The translations under genes were made by a program, and so were the position numbers. Shown one piece after another: positions 16,586 to 25,375 of a DNA stretch of 64,000 nucleotides. The notes under the pieces were generated by a model. The model worked only from the letters and a program-made list of their open reading frames with translations. It searched no databases and was not told the DNA's origin. Source of the stretch: an uncultured Eubacteriales bacterium (GTDB taxonomy: Bacteria; Bacillota; Clostridia; Christensenellales; Aristaeellaceae); NCBI GenBank assembly GCA_902764875.1, contig CACWXP010000009.1, positions 59,762-123,761 of the forward strand, in the 5' to 3' direction. Positions within the stretch are counted from its first letter, which is position 1; each line of letters starts with the position of its first letter.

Positions 16586-17352
16586 ATATACTTCTCCGCC
16601 AGCTCGTCCATCCGGCCGGATTCCTTTTCCGCTGCCAGGAATTCATTCACGTACGCAAGCAGTTCCTCGTTTCCCTTCGGCATCAGCACGCCGAGTTCTC
16701 CCTGCGTGAACGGGTCATGAATCAGCGGTGCTGCCAGGCGCGGATCTTTCCCGGTGTAGTATCCTGCCTCCATGACTTCCGTGATCATCACGTCCGCTCC
16801 CCCGGCCGCCACGAGCCCCGGAATCTCCTGGTTCACATCGTGAATGATCAGCGTTGCCTCCGGCAGGTTTTCCCGCGCAAACTTTTCGTTCAGTCCGCCT
16901 GGATTTTCCATCACCCGCACTTCCGGCCGGTTAATCGCCTCCAGGCTGATGTATTTCCCGGCGTCTTCCGCCCGGCAAAGCACCGTCTTTCCGTTCTCAA
17001 GATACCCGTCGGACATCAGTGCCGCTTCCTTTCTGGCGTCCGTAACGGTAATTCCGCAGATGGCCAGATCGAATTTTCCCGCCATTGTATCTTCCGTCAG
17101 CGTCGGCCAGGACGTCGGAACATATTCGATGTCCACCCCCAGGGCCGCTGCCAGATCCTCCGCCAGCTCGGCGTCAAACCCCACATACTTTCCCGTCTCC
17201 GGGTCCAGATATGACATCGGCTGATAATCCCCCGCCGTACCGACGCGAAGCACACCCCGCTCCCGGATCCCGTCGGGCGTTTCCGCCAAAGCCGCCCCGA
17301 CGAAGACCGCAGCCAGAACCAGACCCGATATAACCGAAACAAACCGTTTCAT
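16546..17352 (-). CDS. Amino-acid ABC transporter substrate-binding protein (family 3)
   Basis: 268 residues. Signal peptide MKRFVSVISGLVLAAVFVGA, cleaved near ALAE. The mature part has the family-3 signatures GVLRVGTAGDYQPMSYLD, GFDAELAEDLAAALG, and FDLAICGITVTDARK. No lipobox cysteine is seen, odd for a Gram-positive binding protein, so it may be released or anchored otherwise. AAGGGAGA precedes the ATG. No permease or ATPase gene is adjacent; an intrinsic terminator sits only 24 nt upstream of the start, so expression depends on read-through from the DUF6465-like gene or an unseen promoter. Overlaps the CinA-like gene tail-to-tail by 40 nt. Confidence 0.85.
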   Translation of the reverse strand: MKRFVSVISGLVLAAVFVGAALAETPDGIRERGVLRVGTAGDYQPMSYLDPETGKYVGFDAELAEDLAAALGVDIEYVPTSWPTLTEDTMAGKFDLAICGITVTDARKEAALMSDGYLENGKTVLCRAEDAGKYISLEAINRPEVRVMENPGGLNEKFARENLPEATLIIHDVNQEIPGLVAAGGADVMITEVMEAGYYTGKDPRLAAPLIHDPFTQGELGVLMPKGNEELLAYVNEFLAAEKESGRMDELAEKYIYLTTEEESDDAA

Positions 17353-17375
17353 GCGACATTTCTCCCTTCCCGACA

Positions 17376-17406
17376 ATAAAGAGGGGCTGTGAAAACCACA
17401 GTCCCT
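17376..17406 (-). terminator. Intrinsic terminator between the DUF6465-like gene and the binding protein
   Basis: Minus strand AGGGACTGTG (17406-17397), loop GTTTT, CACAGCCCCT (17391-17382), then CTTTATTG. A separate GC palindrome GCCGGGC/GCCCGGC lies just ahead at 17412-17427. Confidence 0.75.
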
Positions 17407-17443
17407 TTGATGCCGGGCCCGCCCGGCAATGCATTGTTCCGAA

Positions 17444-17803
17444 TTACCAGATATCGACGGAACCGGATTCTTCGCCCCTGGTCCACCAGATTTTGTTCTG
17501 ATCCACGCGCACGTAGATATATTCGACATCCTTCGGAACCTTTTTCATGATTTCGTCGGTTGTGATTTCGCCGCCCATGGGAGACTGGATCACAAATTCA
17601 GTCTTTTTGGCCTTCGCTTTGCCGGCCGCGGCTTTCTTTTCTTCAATCTTGGTTGCCGTCTTCTTCACCGCGGCCCTGGTGTCCTCGGCGGTCTTCTTTG
17701 CGGCAACCTTGGTCTTGGCAGCAGCAGCCTTAACGGCGTTTTTAGCCTTCAGCTCGGTAGCTTCGATCTCTTTTTTCACTTCGTTGGTCTTCTTGGCAGC
17801 CAT
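17444..17803 (-). CDS. Small lysine/alanine-rich protein, DUF6465-like, histone-H1-like N-terminus
   Basis: 119 residues. The first ~68 residues are almost only A, K, E, T and V (for example VKAAAAKTKVAAKKTAED), like histone H1 tails or PHA granule phasins. The last ~50 residues form a conserved-looking domain, FVIQSPMGGEITTDEIMKKV, ending in KIWWTRGEESGSVDIW. I recall this C-terminal block as DUF6465, found across Clostridia, function unknown. GAGGAGC precedes the ATG; a good promoter lies at 17864-17891 and a terminator follows. A nucleoid-binding role is suggested only by composition. Confidence 0.75.
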   Translation of the reverse strand: MAAKKTNEVKKEIEATELKAKNAVKAAAAKTKVAAKKTAEDTRAAVKKTATKIEEKKAAAGKAKAKKTEFVIQSPMGGEITTDEIMKKVPKDVEYIYVRVDQNKIWWTRGEESGSVDIW

Positions 17804-17863
17804 GGTTCATGCTCCTCTGTCTGATGTATTGTTTCAAAGCCTCAAGGCCTTGAACCGAAAGGG

Positions 17864-17891
17864 ATTATAACACAAAATCCTTATTTTGCAA
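17864..17891 (-). promoter_or_regulatory. Promoter of the DUF6465-like gene
   Basis: Minus strand TTGCAA (17891-17886), 16-nt spacer, TATAAT (17869-17864); about 60 nt before the ATG. Confidence 0.72.
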
Positions 17892-18050
17892 GCCTTTCGC
17901 TGCCGGTCTTTCCGATTTCGCCGCTGTTCCCCTTTCCAATTCCGCCGAAAAATGTTAGAATAGGCGCCGTACTGTTTCCGCTCACCCCTGATCTTCATGC
18001 GGAGCGGACGCAGTTTTTTATGAGAATGATTCTGAAAGGAAATGAACAGA

Positions 18051-19202
18051 ATGAACCAGAGAGACACTGCGGAACTGAAAAGAAGACTGAACCCCGAAAA
18101 GCGGAATCCTTCCGTCATTTGCGGATGCTATACAGATCATATCGGAAATCCGATCTCTTTCTTTGAAATGCCCATCTATATGCTCCGGGAGCAGGAAAAT
18201 GAAAAGTATATGGAGATTTTCCGGAAGGTGCTTTCCGGCCAGATCGGCCAGAATCTTTCGCCGGTCGCCTTTCCGCCGGAAAGCGATGACCTTCTGCTGC
18301 GCGTGCGGAATTCGGCTCTGAAGGATGAAACCGTTCTTCGGGAGTTCTTTGACCGGCTGATCGCCGGCATCCGCGCCGAACATCCGGATATGCAGTCTGT
18401 GGAGGACGCGCAGAATGCAGATAACTGGCTGATCCTTGTTTTGTATGACGATATGGATGTCCGGCAGCGTGATCCGAATGAAGAGGTGGATCATGAGAAT
18501 TCCGACCGGGCGTTCAGCTATTTCCTCTGCGCCGTCTGCCCCGTGAAGCAGGAGAAGCCTGCCCTGCGGTATGTGCCTTCCGAGAGTCTTTTCCGCGACC
18601 GGGTGCCGGAATGGCTGGCCGGCGCGCCGGCTCTCGGTTTCCTCTTCCCGCTGTATGAGGGCGGCGCCGCGGATGTGAATGCCATGCTGTTTTTCACAAA
18701 GGAGAAAAAGGACGCCCATGAAGCGTTCCTGAAGGCGGCCTTCAACGTGGAAGCAGTGATGCCTGCCGCGGAACAGACGGATAATTTCCAGGCGCTTTTG
18801 GCCCAGGCCCTCGGAACGGAATGTTCCCTGAATGTGGTCCAGGAAATGCATGAAGCGGTTTCCGAACTGATCGAGGAGCAGCAGAAGGACAAGGATGCGG
18901 AGCCCCTGATGCTCTCCAAGCAGGACGTTGCCCGGGTGCTCACGGAGGCCGGTGTTTCAGAGGAGCGGACGGAAGCCTTCCGTCAGGGATTCGACGCAAC
19001 CTTCGGCGCAAATGCCGCCCTTCCGGCGGTAAACATCGTCGCGCCGAAGCAGTTTAAGGTGGATCTGCCCAGCGTATCCATCAAAGTGGATCCGAAACAG
19101 GCAGATCTTCTGGAAACCCGGGTGATTGACGGCCGGAGTTATCTGCTGATTCCGATCGAAGGGGATATTGCCGTCAACGGTCAGCCCGTCTTTGCCCTTT
19201 AA
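18051..19202 (+). CDS. DUF4317 family protein
   Basis: 383 residues, soluble, no signal peptide. The opening MNQRDTAELKRRLNPEKRNP with ICGCYTDHIGNPISFFE is the characteristic start of DUF4317 proteins, a Clostridia family without a known role. The body is acidic with no catalytic motif I can name; the C-terminus repeats short amphipathic strands (FKVDLPSVSIKVDPKQ). The ATG at 18051 is preferred to one three codons earlier because AAAGGA lies 10 nt before it. It converges with the M29 peptidase with a 2-nt gap, leaving no room for a terminator between them. Confidence 0.75.
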   Translation: MNQRDTAELKRRLNPEKRNPSVICGCYTDHIGNPISFFEMPIYMLREQENEKYMEIFRKVLSGQIGQNLSPVAFPPESDDLLLRVRNSALKDETVLREFFDRLIAGIRAEHPDMQSVEDAQNADNWLILVLYDDMDVRQRDPNEEVDHENSDRAFSYFLCAVCPVKQEKPALRYVPSESLFRDRVPEWLAGAPALGFLFPLYEGGAADVNAMLFFTKEKKDAHEAFLKAAFNVEAVMPAAEQTDNFQALLAQALGTECSLNVVQEMHEAVSELIEEQQKDKDAEPLMLSKQDVARVLTEAGVSEERTEAFRQGFDATFGANAALPAVNIVAPKQFKVDLPSVSIKVDPKQADLLETRVIDGRSYLLIPIEGDIAVNGQPVFAL

Positions 19203-19204
19203 CT

Positions 19205-20428
19205 TCAGGCCCAGGTACCGTTTCTGAAAACAGGAACCGCTGTGCCGTCCGTTCGGATGCCGTCGATGGAAAGATCCTCCGCGCCGATCATAAAGTCCAC
19301 ATGAATGATGGAATCGTTGATTCCCCTCTTTCCGGCTTCTTCCATGGTCATGTCGTCCCCGCCGGGAAGCACTTCCTTGAATCCCATGCCCAGCGCGCAG
19401 TGACAACAAGCGTTTTCGTCAAACAGCGTTTCATAGAACAGGAACCCGCATTGGTTCACCGGGCTTTCCTTCGGAACCAGGGCCACCTCGCCCAGCATGG
19501 CTGCGCCTTCGTCCATCCGGATCATCTGCTCCAGCAGTTCCTGCCCCTTTCCCGCCTTGCAGGAAACGGCTTTCCCATTTTCAAATGTAATCGAAAAATC
19601 TTCGATCAGCTGGCTGTTCCAGGAAAGCGGCTTCACCGCCACCAGCGTTCCTTCGCATTTCCCCGCCATCGGGGATGTGAAAATCTCCTCCGTCGGCATA
19701 TTGGGGATGTAGAATACGTCGTTCTCGCTGTTCACAGCTCCGGCGCCTTCCCATTTCGCTCCGGGAATCAGATTCACCGTAAAGTCCGTTCCGTTTTTGC
19801 TGGAATAGTGCAGGGAGGCAAATCCCTGATCGTTCAGCCATTGCGCCTTTTTCTCCATGAATTCCGTATGCTTTTTCCAGGCTTCCACCGGATCCTTGCC
19901 TTCCTGCACATGTACGGTCTTCAGGATCGCGTCCCAAAGCCTGTCCGCTGCGTCCTCCGCCTCCGGAAAGCACTTTCTTGCCCATTTTTCGGAGGGATAC
20001 GCCGCGATCACCCACTGGTGTTTTCCCTCAATCGCGTTGCGGTAAGGTTTCCACACCTTCGCCCGTGCCTGCATAACAGCGGATAACTTCTCGGGATCCA
20101 CGCCGGCCATCGCGTCCGGATCTTCGGATTCGATATAAATCAGGCAGGGCAGGTCCTCCACCACCTGCTTCATTTTTGCTTCTTCCCACGGCAGCACGGT
20201 GGCCAGCGTTTCCCGTTCCGCATACATCATGTTCAGCCTTTGCTGAACGTCGCTGGTCCATTCCACATTCACTTTCTTCGCGCCTGCCCTGTAGCATTCC
20301 TCAATCACCAGCGCGGCGAATTCATGCTGTTCAACCGCGGCCGTCAGCTGAACAATCTGCCCTTTCTGAACATTCGCCCCCGTGCGCACAATCAGCCTTG
20401 CGTATTCTGCTCTTTTTTCTTTTTCCAT
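19205..20428 (-). CDS. M29-family aminopeptidase (AmpS/PepS type)
   Basis: 407 residues. The N-terminal MEKEKRAEYARLIVRTGANVQKG is typical of the thermophilic aminopeptidase family, which removes N-terminal residues using two metal ions in the cytoplasm. The C-terminal catalytic region shows GEVALVPKESPV (Glu), CCHCALGMGF (His) and IIHVDFMIGAEDLSIDG (His-x-Asp), the expected metal ligands. Length matches the family (~410). Promoter at 20496-20524. Downstream of sbcC on the same strand but with its own promoter. Confidence 0.9.
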   Translation of the reverse strand: MEKEKRAEYARLIVRTGANVQKGQIVQLTAAVEQHEFAALVIEECYRAGAKKVNVEWTSDVQQRLNMMYAERETLATVLPWEEAKMKQVVEDLPCLIYIESEDPDAMAGVDPEKLSAVMQARAKVWKPYRNAIEGKHQWVIAAYPSEKWARKCFPEAEDAADRLWDAILKTVHVQEGKDPVEAWKKHTEFMEKKAQWLNDQGFASLHYSSKNGTDFTVNLIPGAKWEGAGAVNSENDVFYIPNMPTEEIFTSPMAGKCEGTLVAVKPLSWNSQLIEDFSITFENGKAVSCKAGKGQELLEQMIRMDEGAAMLGEVALVPKESPVNQCGFLFYETLFDENACCHCALGMGFKEVLPGGDDMTMEEAGKRGINDSIIHVDFMIGAEDLSIDGIRTDGTAVPVFRNGTWA

Positions 20429-20495
20429 CGTTTGTTCATCCTTCCCAATTCATAGGCCCCGGGCGGATCAGCGCCCGTCCTTTCTGATACGGTTC

Positions 20496-20524
20496 AGTAT
20501 ATAAAACATCAACACAATATTCAA
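20496..20524 (-). promoter_or_regulatory. Promoter of the M29 aminopeptidase gene
   Basis: Minus strand TTGAAT (20524-20519), 17-nt spacer, TATACT (20501-20496). Confidence 0.65.
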
Positions 20525-20558
20525 TCCGGAAGATCAGGTCAAAGCAGCTCCGCTCCCG

Positions 20559-23500
20559 TCAGCTGAAAACCGGAACGGCATGGCTGCCCTGATCATCCTT
20601 GAACACCCGGATCTTCTGCGGAATACTCTCGTCCAGCTTGTCCACATGGGAAATAATCCCAACCAGGCGGTTCCCTTCCGTCAGCTGGTTCAGCACTTCC
20701 AGCGCCTTGTCCAGCACGTCGGGGCTCAGCGTGCCGAATCCTTCGTCAATGAAAAGGGCGTCCAGATTCATGCCGCCTGCACGGTTCTGCACCACGTCCG
20801 AAAGGCCCAGGGCCAGAGCCAGGGAGGCATAGAATCCCTCCCCGCCGGAAAGCATCGGGGAAGGCCTGGTCTTGCCGATGGTCGTGTCAAGCACTTCCGT
20901 CTCCAGGCCTGCCTTCGCGCTTCTGTGCGAAGCCTCCACCTTGTGCATCAGCTCGTATCTCCCTCCGCTCATAATATCCAGCCGGCGGTTGGCCATTTCG
21001 AGGATTTCCCGGTAAACCGTCCCCATCACATACCGGTCAAAGCTCAGTTTGCCGCCCGCATCGGTGGTGCCGACCGCCAGAGAAGCCAGTTTGCTCAGCC
21101 GCTTCCATGCAACGTTGGAGGAATCCAATGCCTTTATATATCCTTCGGCCTTTTCCAGAATGCCGGCGTGATGATCCTTCCTGTTGTTCACGGTAATCAT
21201 TTCCCGGTTGATCCCGTTTTGTTCCTCGGTTTTCGCGCCGATCTTTCCTTCCAGTTCCGCCAGATCCGTATAGGTTTTGTCCGCGGTTTTCTGCTTCAGT
21301 TCCCGAATACGTCCCTCCGTGTTTTCGACGTCATTGGCATACTGGGCGAGCATCCCCTTTTGTTCTTCAAGCCATTCCTCTCCGTTTCGTCCGCCCATCG
21401 GATCCAGACAGGCCAAAGCCTTCTCCGGATCGTCAAAGCCGTTTTCCCGCAGTGTTTCCCGCATTTTGTTTTCCGCTTCGCAAAGCGCTTCTTCCAGCTT
21501 CGGATACGCTCTCTTTTTTTCCTCCAGGCTGCCTGTCTTCCTCGAGTATGCCTCGCCGGCCTCTCTTTCGTCCTCCGCATGTTTCCGGATGGTTTTCTGC
21601 AGGTTTTCCCTTCGGGCTGTCCATTCACGCATCTGTCTCGCTGCGTCTTCGGCGGATTCAAACATCAGCGTCTTTTTCAGCATCGCCATCGCGCCGTCGG
21701 CTTCGGTGAACGCGGCGTGCTGTTCGCTTTCCATCTTTTGCAGTTCCGCAATCCGTCCTTCGGCGCTTTCGATCGTCTGCCGGTTTCCCTCCTGTTTTCG
21801 CTGCAATCCGTTTCTCGTTTGCTGCCGTTCTTCGGCCGCTTTCAGTTCTTCCCCGCTCTTGTGTACCCGGTCCCGCAGTTCCTCTCCGGCCGCGTCCAGA
21901 AAAGCATCTTCCGAAATTTCTTCCCAGCTCCTGCCGGGGAACAGCGGATGCGCCTGCACAAGAATGTTCCGGATCCCGTCTTTCAGGGCGTCCCTGCTCT
22001 TCTGTACGCTGTCGTCCTTCTCTTTTCGCCGCTTTTCCGCAAGCGCCGCCTCCTGCTTTGCCGCATCCACGTCCGCTTCCGAAGGCGTGTCTTCTTCCCG
22101 AACGGCAAAATGGGCTTCGTCACCCTTCCGGTGCACAGCGCCGCAAACCGGGCACGCAGCGCTGCCGCCGCTTTCAATTTCAGCGCGCAGGTCGTCCGCC
22201 AGCAATCCGGCCCGCCCCGCAATGAAGCGCCGGTACAGGTCGTTGTGCCGGTCTGCCTTTCGCGCGGCTGCTTCGGTCAGCGTTTTCAGTTTTTCTTCTT
22301 CCCTGTGAAGATCCTCCGTGTCCTCCCGGATCGCCCGGATCCGGTCCCGGATGCCGTCCGCGCCGGTCAGCAGATGCAGATTGCTGTTGACGGCATCCCT
22401 GGCCTCGGTCAGGGTCGCAACGGCTGTGTCCACGTCCTGCAGTTCCGCAAGGTTCGCTTCGATCTTCTTTTGTTCCTCCTGCAGGAGTCTCCGGTTCCTT
22501 TCAGCTTCCGCCCTTTCGCCGGCCGCTTTCTTCTCCGCTTTTTCCGCCGCTGCGCGTGCTTCCGCCTGCTTTTTCAGTGTTTGATAGGATCCTTCCTGAT
22601 CCTTCAGGCTTTGGATGCTGTTCCCCAGTTTTTCCGCTTCCTCGGCGGCTTCCCTGTCTCCCTCGGCCGCGGCCTTCGCCGCGGTCCAGGCCCGGTTCAG
22701 TTCGTCGCAGATCTGCTGCTGTTTTTCAATGTCTTTTCCCGCGCTTTCCAGATTGGTTTTCGCGTTCCTCCATCCGTCAACGGCCGGTTTCACGCTGTGA
22801 AGAACCCTGCCTGTAGTGGCAACGTTTTCCTGCAGCTGCCGGATCTCCGCCGCCCTGTCCTGCAGCTCCCGAAGGTGCATTTCATTCTTTTTCAGTTCGT
22901 CCAGGTCCGCGTTTTCTCTTTCTGCTGCCCCGTGTTTTTTGTGCAGCATGCCCAGCTCGTCCTGTATTCTGTTCTGTTCTTTTTCCAGTTCCGCCAGCTG
23001 CTCCTTGTCTGCGGAAACCAGGCCTTCCAAGTTTTTAAGCAGTTCGGGATGTTCCGGATGAAACAGCATCTGTTGTCCGTCAGTCATCTCTCCGTCTGCA
23101 AACCCGTCCTTCAGCAGTGCTTCCAGCTGTCTGCGGTTTTCGTCCCTTTCCTTTTCCAGCAGCTCTTTTGCGCCGCTCAGCATTTCCTGATACCGTTTGA
23201 AAGCGCTGTTGTCAAACAGTCTGCCGAGAATTTCATTCTTCTCTTCGCTGTCTGCCTTCAGAAATTCCCGAAATTCTCCCTGGGCCAGCATCACGATCTT
23301 GCGGAACTGCTCCGCATTGATGTGCAGCAGATCCTTGATTCTTTCCGAGGTATCTTTCGCTCCCCGGATGGTGGTTCCGTCCGGTTCCGTCAGCACGGCG
23401 TCCATGCTGCTCTTCAGCTCGCCCGTATCGCGCTTCTTCCAGAAGTGGATCGATCTCTCAACGGTATACTGTTTCCCGTTCTGTTCAAAAACAAGGGTCA

Positions 23501-23735
23501 CGCACGTGTCTTCCGAAAGCTCGCTCCGGTCGCAGTGAAGGTCGCGCAGGTGGTCGGCCCGGTCGTTGCCGCTGGTGGTTCCGAACAGGGCAAAGGAAAT
23601 GGCGTCAAAGATCATGGTCTTGCCGGCGCCGGTCTCCCCGGTGATCAGAAAGAGCCCGTGACTGAAATCGGCAAAATGGATTTCTTCCTTCACGTAGGAG
23701 CCGAACGCTTTCATTCTCAGCTCAACCGGTTTCAT
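20559..23735 (-). CDS. sbcC: Exonuclease SbcCD ATPase subunit SbcC
   Basis: 1058 residues, the usual size. N-terminal half-cassette with Walker A TGETGAGKTMIFDAISFALFG near residue 33; two long coiled-coil arms; a zinc hook AACPVCGAVH near residue 528; and a C-terminal half with signature LSGGEGFYASLALALG and Walker B LDALFIDEGFGTL. The start ATG overlaps the sbcD stop (ATGA), so the two are translationally coupled. SbcCD opens hairpins and cuts DNA at blocked ends during repair. A reading frame of similar size on the opposite strand is a composition artefact. Confidence 0.95.
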   Translation of the reverse strand: MKPVELRMKAFGSYVKEEIHFADFSHGLFLITGETGAGKTMIFDAISFALFGTTSGNDRADHLRDLHCDRSELSEDTCVTLVFEQNGKQYTVERSIHFWKKRDTGELKSSMDAVLTEPDGTTIRGAKDTSERIKDLLHINAEQFRKIVMLAQGEFREFLKADSEEKNEILGRLFDNSAFKRYQEMLSGAKELLEKERDENRRQLEALLKDGFADGEMTDGQQMLFHPEHPELLKNLEGLVSADKEQLAELEKEQNRIQDELGMLHKKHGAAERENADLDELKKNEMHLRELQDRAAEIRQLQENVATTGRVLHSVKPAVDGWRNAKTNLESAGKDIEKQQQICDELNRAWTAAKAAAEGDREAAEEAEKLGNSIQSLKDQEGSYQTLKKQAEARAAAEKAEKKAAGERAEAERNRRLLQEEQKKIEANLAELQDVDTAVATLTEARDAVNSNLHLLTGADGIRDRIRAIREDTEDLHREEEKLKTLTEAAARKADRHNDLYRRFIAGRAGLLADDLRAEIESGGSAACPVCGAVHRKGDEAHFAVREEDTPSEADVDAAKQEAALAEKRRKEKDDSVQKSRDALKDGIRNILVQAHPLFPGRSWEEISEDAFLDAAGEELRDRVHKSGEELKAAEERQQTRNGLQRKQEGNRQTIESAEGRIAELQKMESEQHAAFTEADGAMAMLKKTLMFESAEDAARQMREWTARRENLQKTIRKHAEDEREAGEAYSRKTGSLEEKKRAYPKLEEALCEAENKMRETLRENGFDDPEKALACLDPMGGRNGEEWLEEQKGMLAQYANDVENTEGRIRELKQKTADKTYTDLAELEGKIGAKTEEQNGINREMITVNNRKDHHAGILEKAEGYIKALDSSNVAWKRLSKLASLAVGTTDAGGKLSFDRYVMGTVYREILEMANRRLDIMSGGRYELMHKVEASHRSAKAGLETEVLDTTIGKTRPSPMLSGGEGFYASLALALGLSDVVQNRAGGMNLDALFIDEGFGTLSPDVLDKALEVLNQLTEGNRLVGIISHVDKLDESIPQKIRVFKDDQGSHAVPVFS

Positions 23736-25003
23736 TGCTGCGCCGCCTCCTGTTTCAGAATGTAGTCCAGAATTTTCCGCGCGTTTTGGTCTTTCTCTTC
23801 CCGCTTTGCCTTTTCGGCAGCATCCGCCCCCAGTTCCGATGCCCTCGTCAGCTCCCCGGCAAAGGAAAGCAGTTCCAGATCCTCCGCCGTCGGATCAATA
23901 CCGCCGTTCCGCTCCTTATAGAAGTCCGCAAACAGCTCCTCCACCGGTTTATCCCGCATCTCCTTCGCGCCCTTGGCAGAAGCGTCGCCGGTAAACATTC
24001 TGTAGTCCGATGTCAGCTCCATCACGTTGCTTTCGTGGGCCCGCGCGATTCCGTGCAAAAAATCTGAAATTTCCGGCGTAATCCGCGTATCGGTCAGCAC
24101 GATCTTGAGATATTCTTTTTCCCAGGGTTTCGCCAACGCTTCCGTCCGGATTTCTTCGTATGTTCCGCGAATCTCCCGCATCCGATGCAGGGGCGGAATC
24201 TCCTGCCGCTCCATCCGGATTTCCCCGCCCTTTTCCCCAAGGGTCACCAGCAGCGGTCCCTTGGCCGGCTGGCGGATTTCGTTGAAGTGATACACCAGCG
24301 GAGATCCCGCATAGCGCACCGTTTCCCGTCCCACCGGATAGGAGGAATGGATATGTCCCAACGCCACATAGTCAAATCCGTCAAACACGGAATAATCCAC
24401 CTGCCCGATGCCCCCGACCATGGATTCGGAGCCGCCCCGTTCCGCTTCCTGCCCGTTGGCTGTCACGTTCTGGTGCGCAACCAGCACGTTCCGCTGCGAA
24501 AAATTGATATTCTGCGCCGTAAGAATCCGCCGGATGGCGGTCTGGTAGTCCCGGATCCCGTCGTCTCCCAGCGCCTGGCAAATCATCGCCGGATAAACAT
24601 ACGGCAAAAGCCAGAAGGTCACCGGCCCGTGTTCGTCCTCCAGCGTAACGTGAACCATCTCCGTGGTGTTCTCAAGGGGCGCGGAAATATACACCCTGCT
24701 TTCCGCCAGCAAGGGGCTCAGGAAGGACAGATGATGAACGGAATCATGGTTCCCGGCGGTCATCATGACGGCGATCCCGTTTTTCGCCAGTTCGGTCACC
24801 ATCCGGCTCAGCAGGCGCGTCGCTTTCCCCGGCGGCTGTCCCCGGTCGTAAACATCCCCGGCCATCACCACCGCGTCCGGTTTCAGCGCCAGCGCCATTT
24901 CCACAAAGCGCTCCGCCCACTCCTTCTGGTCCCCGCTGTCAATCAGCGATGTCCCGTATATGGATTTCCCGAGATGCAGATCCGCCACATGCAGAAACCT
25001 CAT
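23732..25003 (-). CDS. sbcD: Exonuclease SbcCD nuclease subunit SbcD
   Basis: 423 residues. Calcineurin-like phosphoesterase motifs in order: ADLHLGK (residues 7-13), MAGDVYDRG, TAGNHDS, VAHQNV and GHIHSSYPV, which supply the two-metal active site. The C-terminal ~130 residues form the SbcC-binding capping region. GAGTGAGGATG precedes the ATG. It is the middle gene of GIY-YIG, sbcD, sbcC, with only 7 nt after the GIY-YIG stop. Confidence 0.95.
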   Translation of the reverse strand: MRFLHVADLHLGKSIYGTSLIDSGDQKEWAERFVEMALALKPDAVVMAGDVYDRGQPPGKATRLLSRMVTELAKNGIAVMMTAGNHDSVHHLSFLSPLLAESRVYISAPLENTTEMVHVTLEDEHGPVTFWLLPYVYPAMICQALGDDGIRDYQTAIRRILTAQNINFSQRNVLVAHQNVTANGQEAERGGSESMVGGIGQVDYSVFDGFDYVALGHIHSSYPVGRETVRYAGSPLVYHFNEIRQPAKGPLLVTLGEKGGEIRMERQEIPPLHRMREIRGTYEEIRTEALAKPWEKEYLKIVLTDTRITPEISDFLHGIARAHESNVMELTSDYRMFTGDASAKGAKEMRDKPVEELFADFYKERNGGIDPTAEDLELLSFAGELTRASELGADAAEKAKREEKDQNARKILDYILKQEAAQQ

Positions 25004-25010
25004 ATCATCC

Positions 25011-25256
25011 TCACTCCCCGATCAGCCGCAGCTTTTCCCTGCGGCTCATTTTCTTGATGGCCGCTTCCCGCTTCATGGCTTCCTGTTTTGTCTCAAATGT
25101 TTCCAGATGCACAAGCTCCACCGGCCGCCGCGAAGCCGTATACTTCGAGGCAGTTCCGGCGTTGTGGGCGGCAAGCCGCCTTTCCGGATCGTTGGTCCAC
25201 CCGCAGTACAGGCTTCCGTCCCTGCAGCGCAAAAGATAAGTGTAGTTCATATGCAT
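25011..25256 (-). CDS. GIY-YIG domain protein (UPF0213/YazA-like)
   Basis: 81 residues consisting of a single GIY-YIG module: NYTYLLRCRDGSLYCGWTND carries the YxL...YxG core and the conserved RxxxH follows (RRLAAHNAG), ending in KREAAIKKMSRREKLRLI. Stand-alone proteins of this size are common in Firmicutes and have unproved nuclease or DNA-repair roles. Position 7 nt ahead of sbcD suggests co-transcription with the SbcCD nuclease. No clear Shine-Dalgarno is visible, so the exact ATG (25256 or 25250) is uncertain. Confidence 0.85.
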   Translation of the reverse strand: MHMNYTYLLRCRDGSLYCGWTNDPERRLAAHNAGTASKYTASRRPVELVHLETFETKQEAMKREAAIKKMSRREKLRLIGE

Positions 25257-25316
25257 GAAGTTTACCGCGTTCCCCTCCGCCCTGTCAACATACTGCTTAC
25301 GGTTTTTGAAGCACTG

Positions 25317-25325
25317 TGCTATAAT
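25317..25325 (+). promoter_or_regulatory. Extended -10 promoter of the PAP2 gene
   Basis: TGCTATAAT at 25317-25325, a perfect extended -10; the -35 region (TTACGG at 25297) is poor. 50 nt before the ATG at 25376. Confidence 0.55.
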
Positions 25326-25375
25326 ATCCCGGTGTCTGATCCAGACTGATTCTTGTAAACGGAGATGAAGAAGGT

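Noticed and set aside
20580-23765. A 1061-codon open frame on the plus strand opposite sbcC
   Set aside because: It is antisense to a complete SbcC with all motifs; the encoded sequence is a F/R/H/Q-rich low-quality protein with no domains, an artefact of GC-biased codons.
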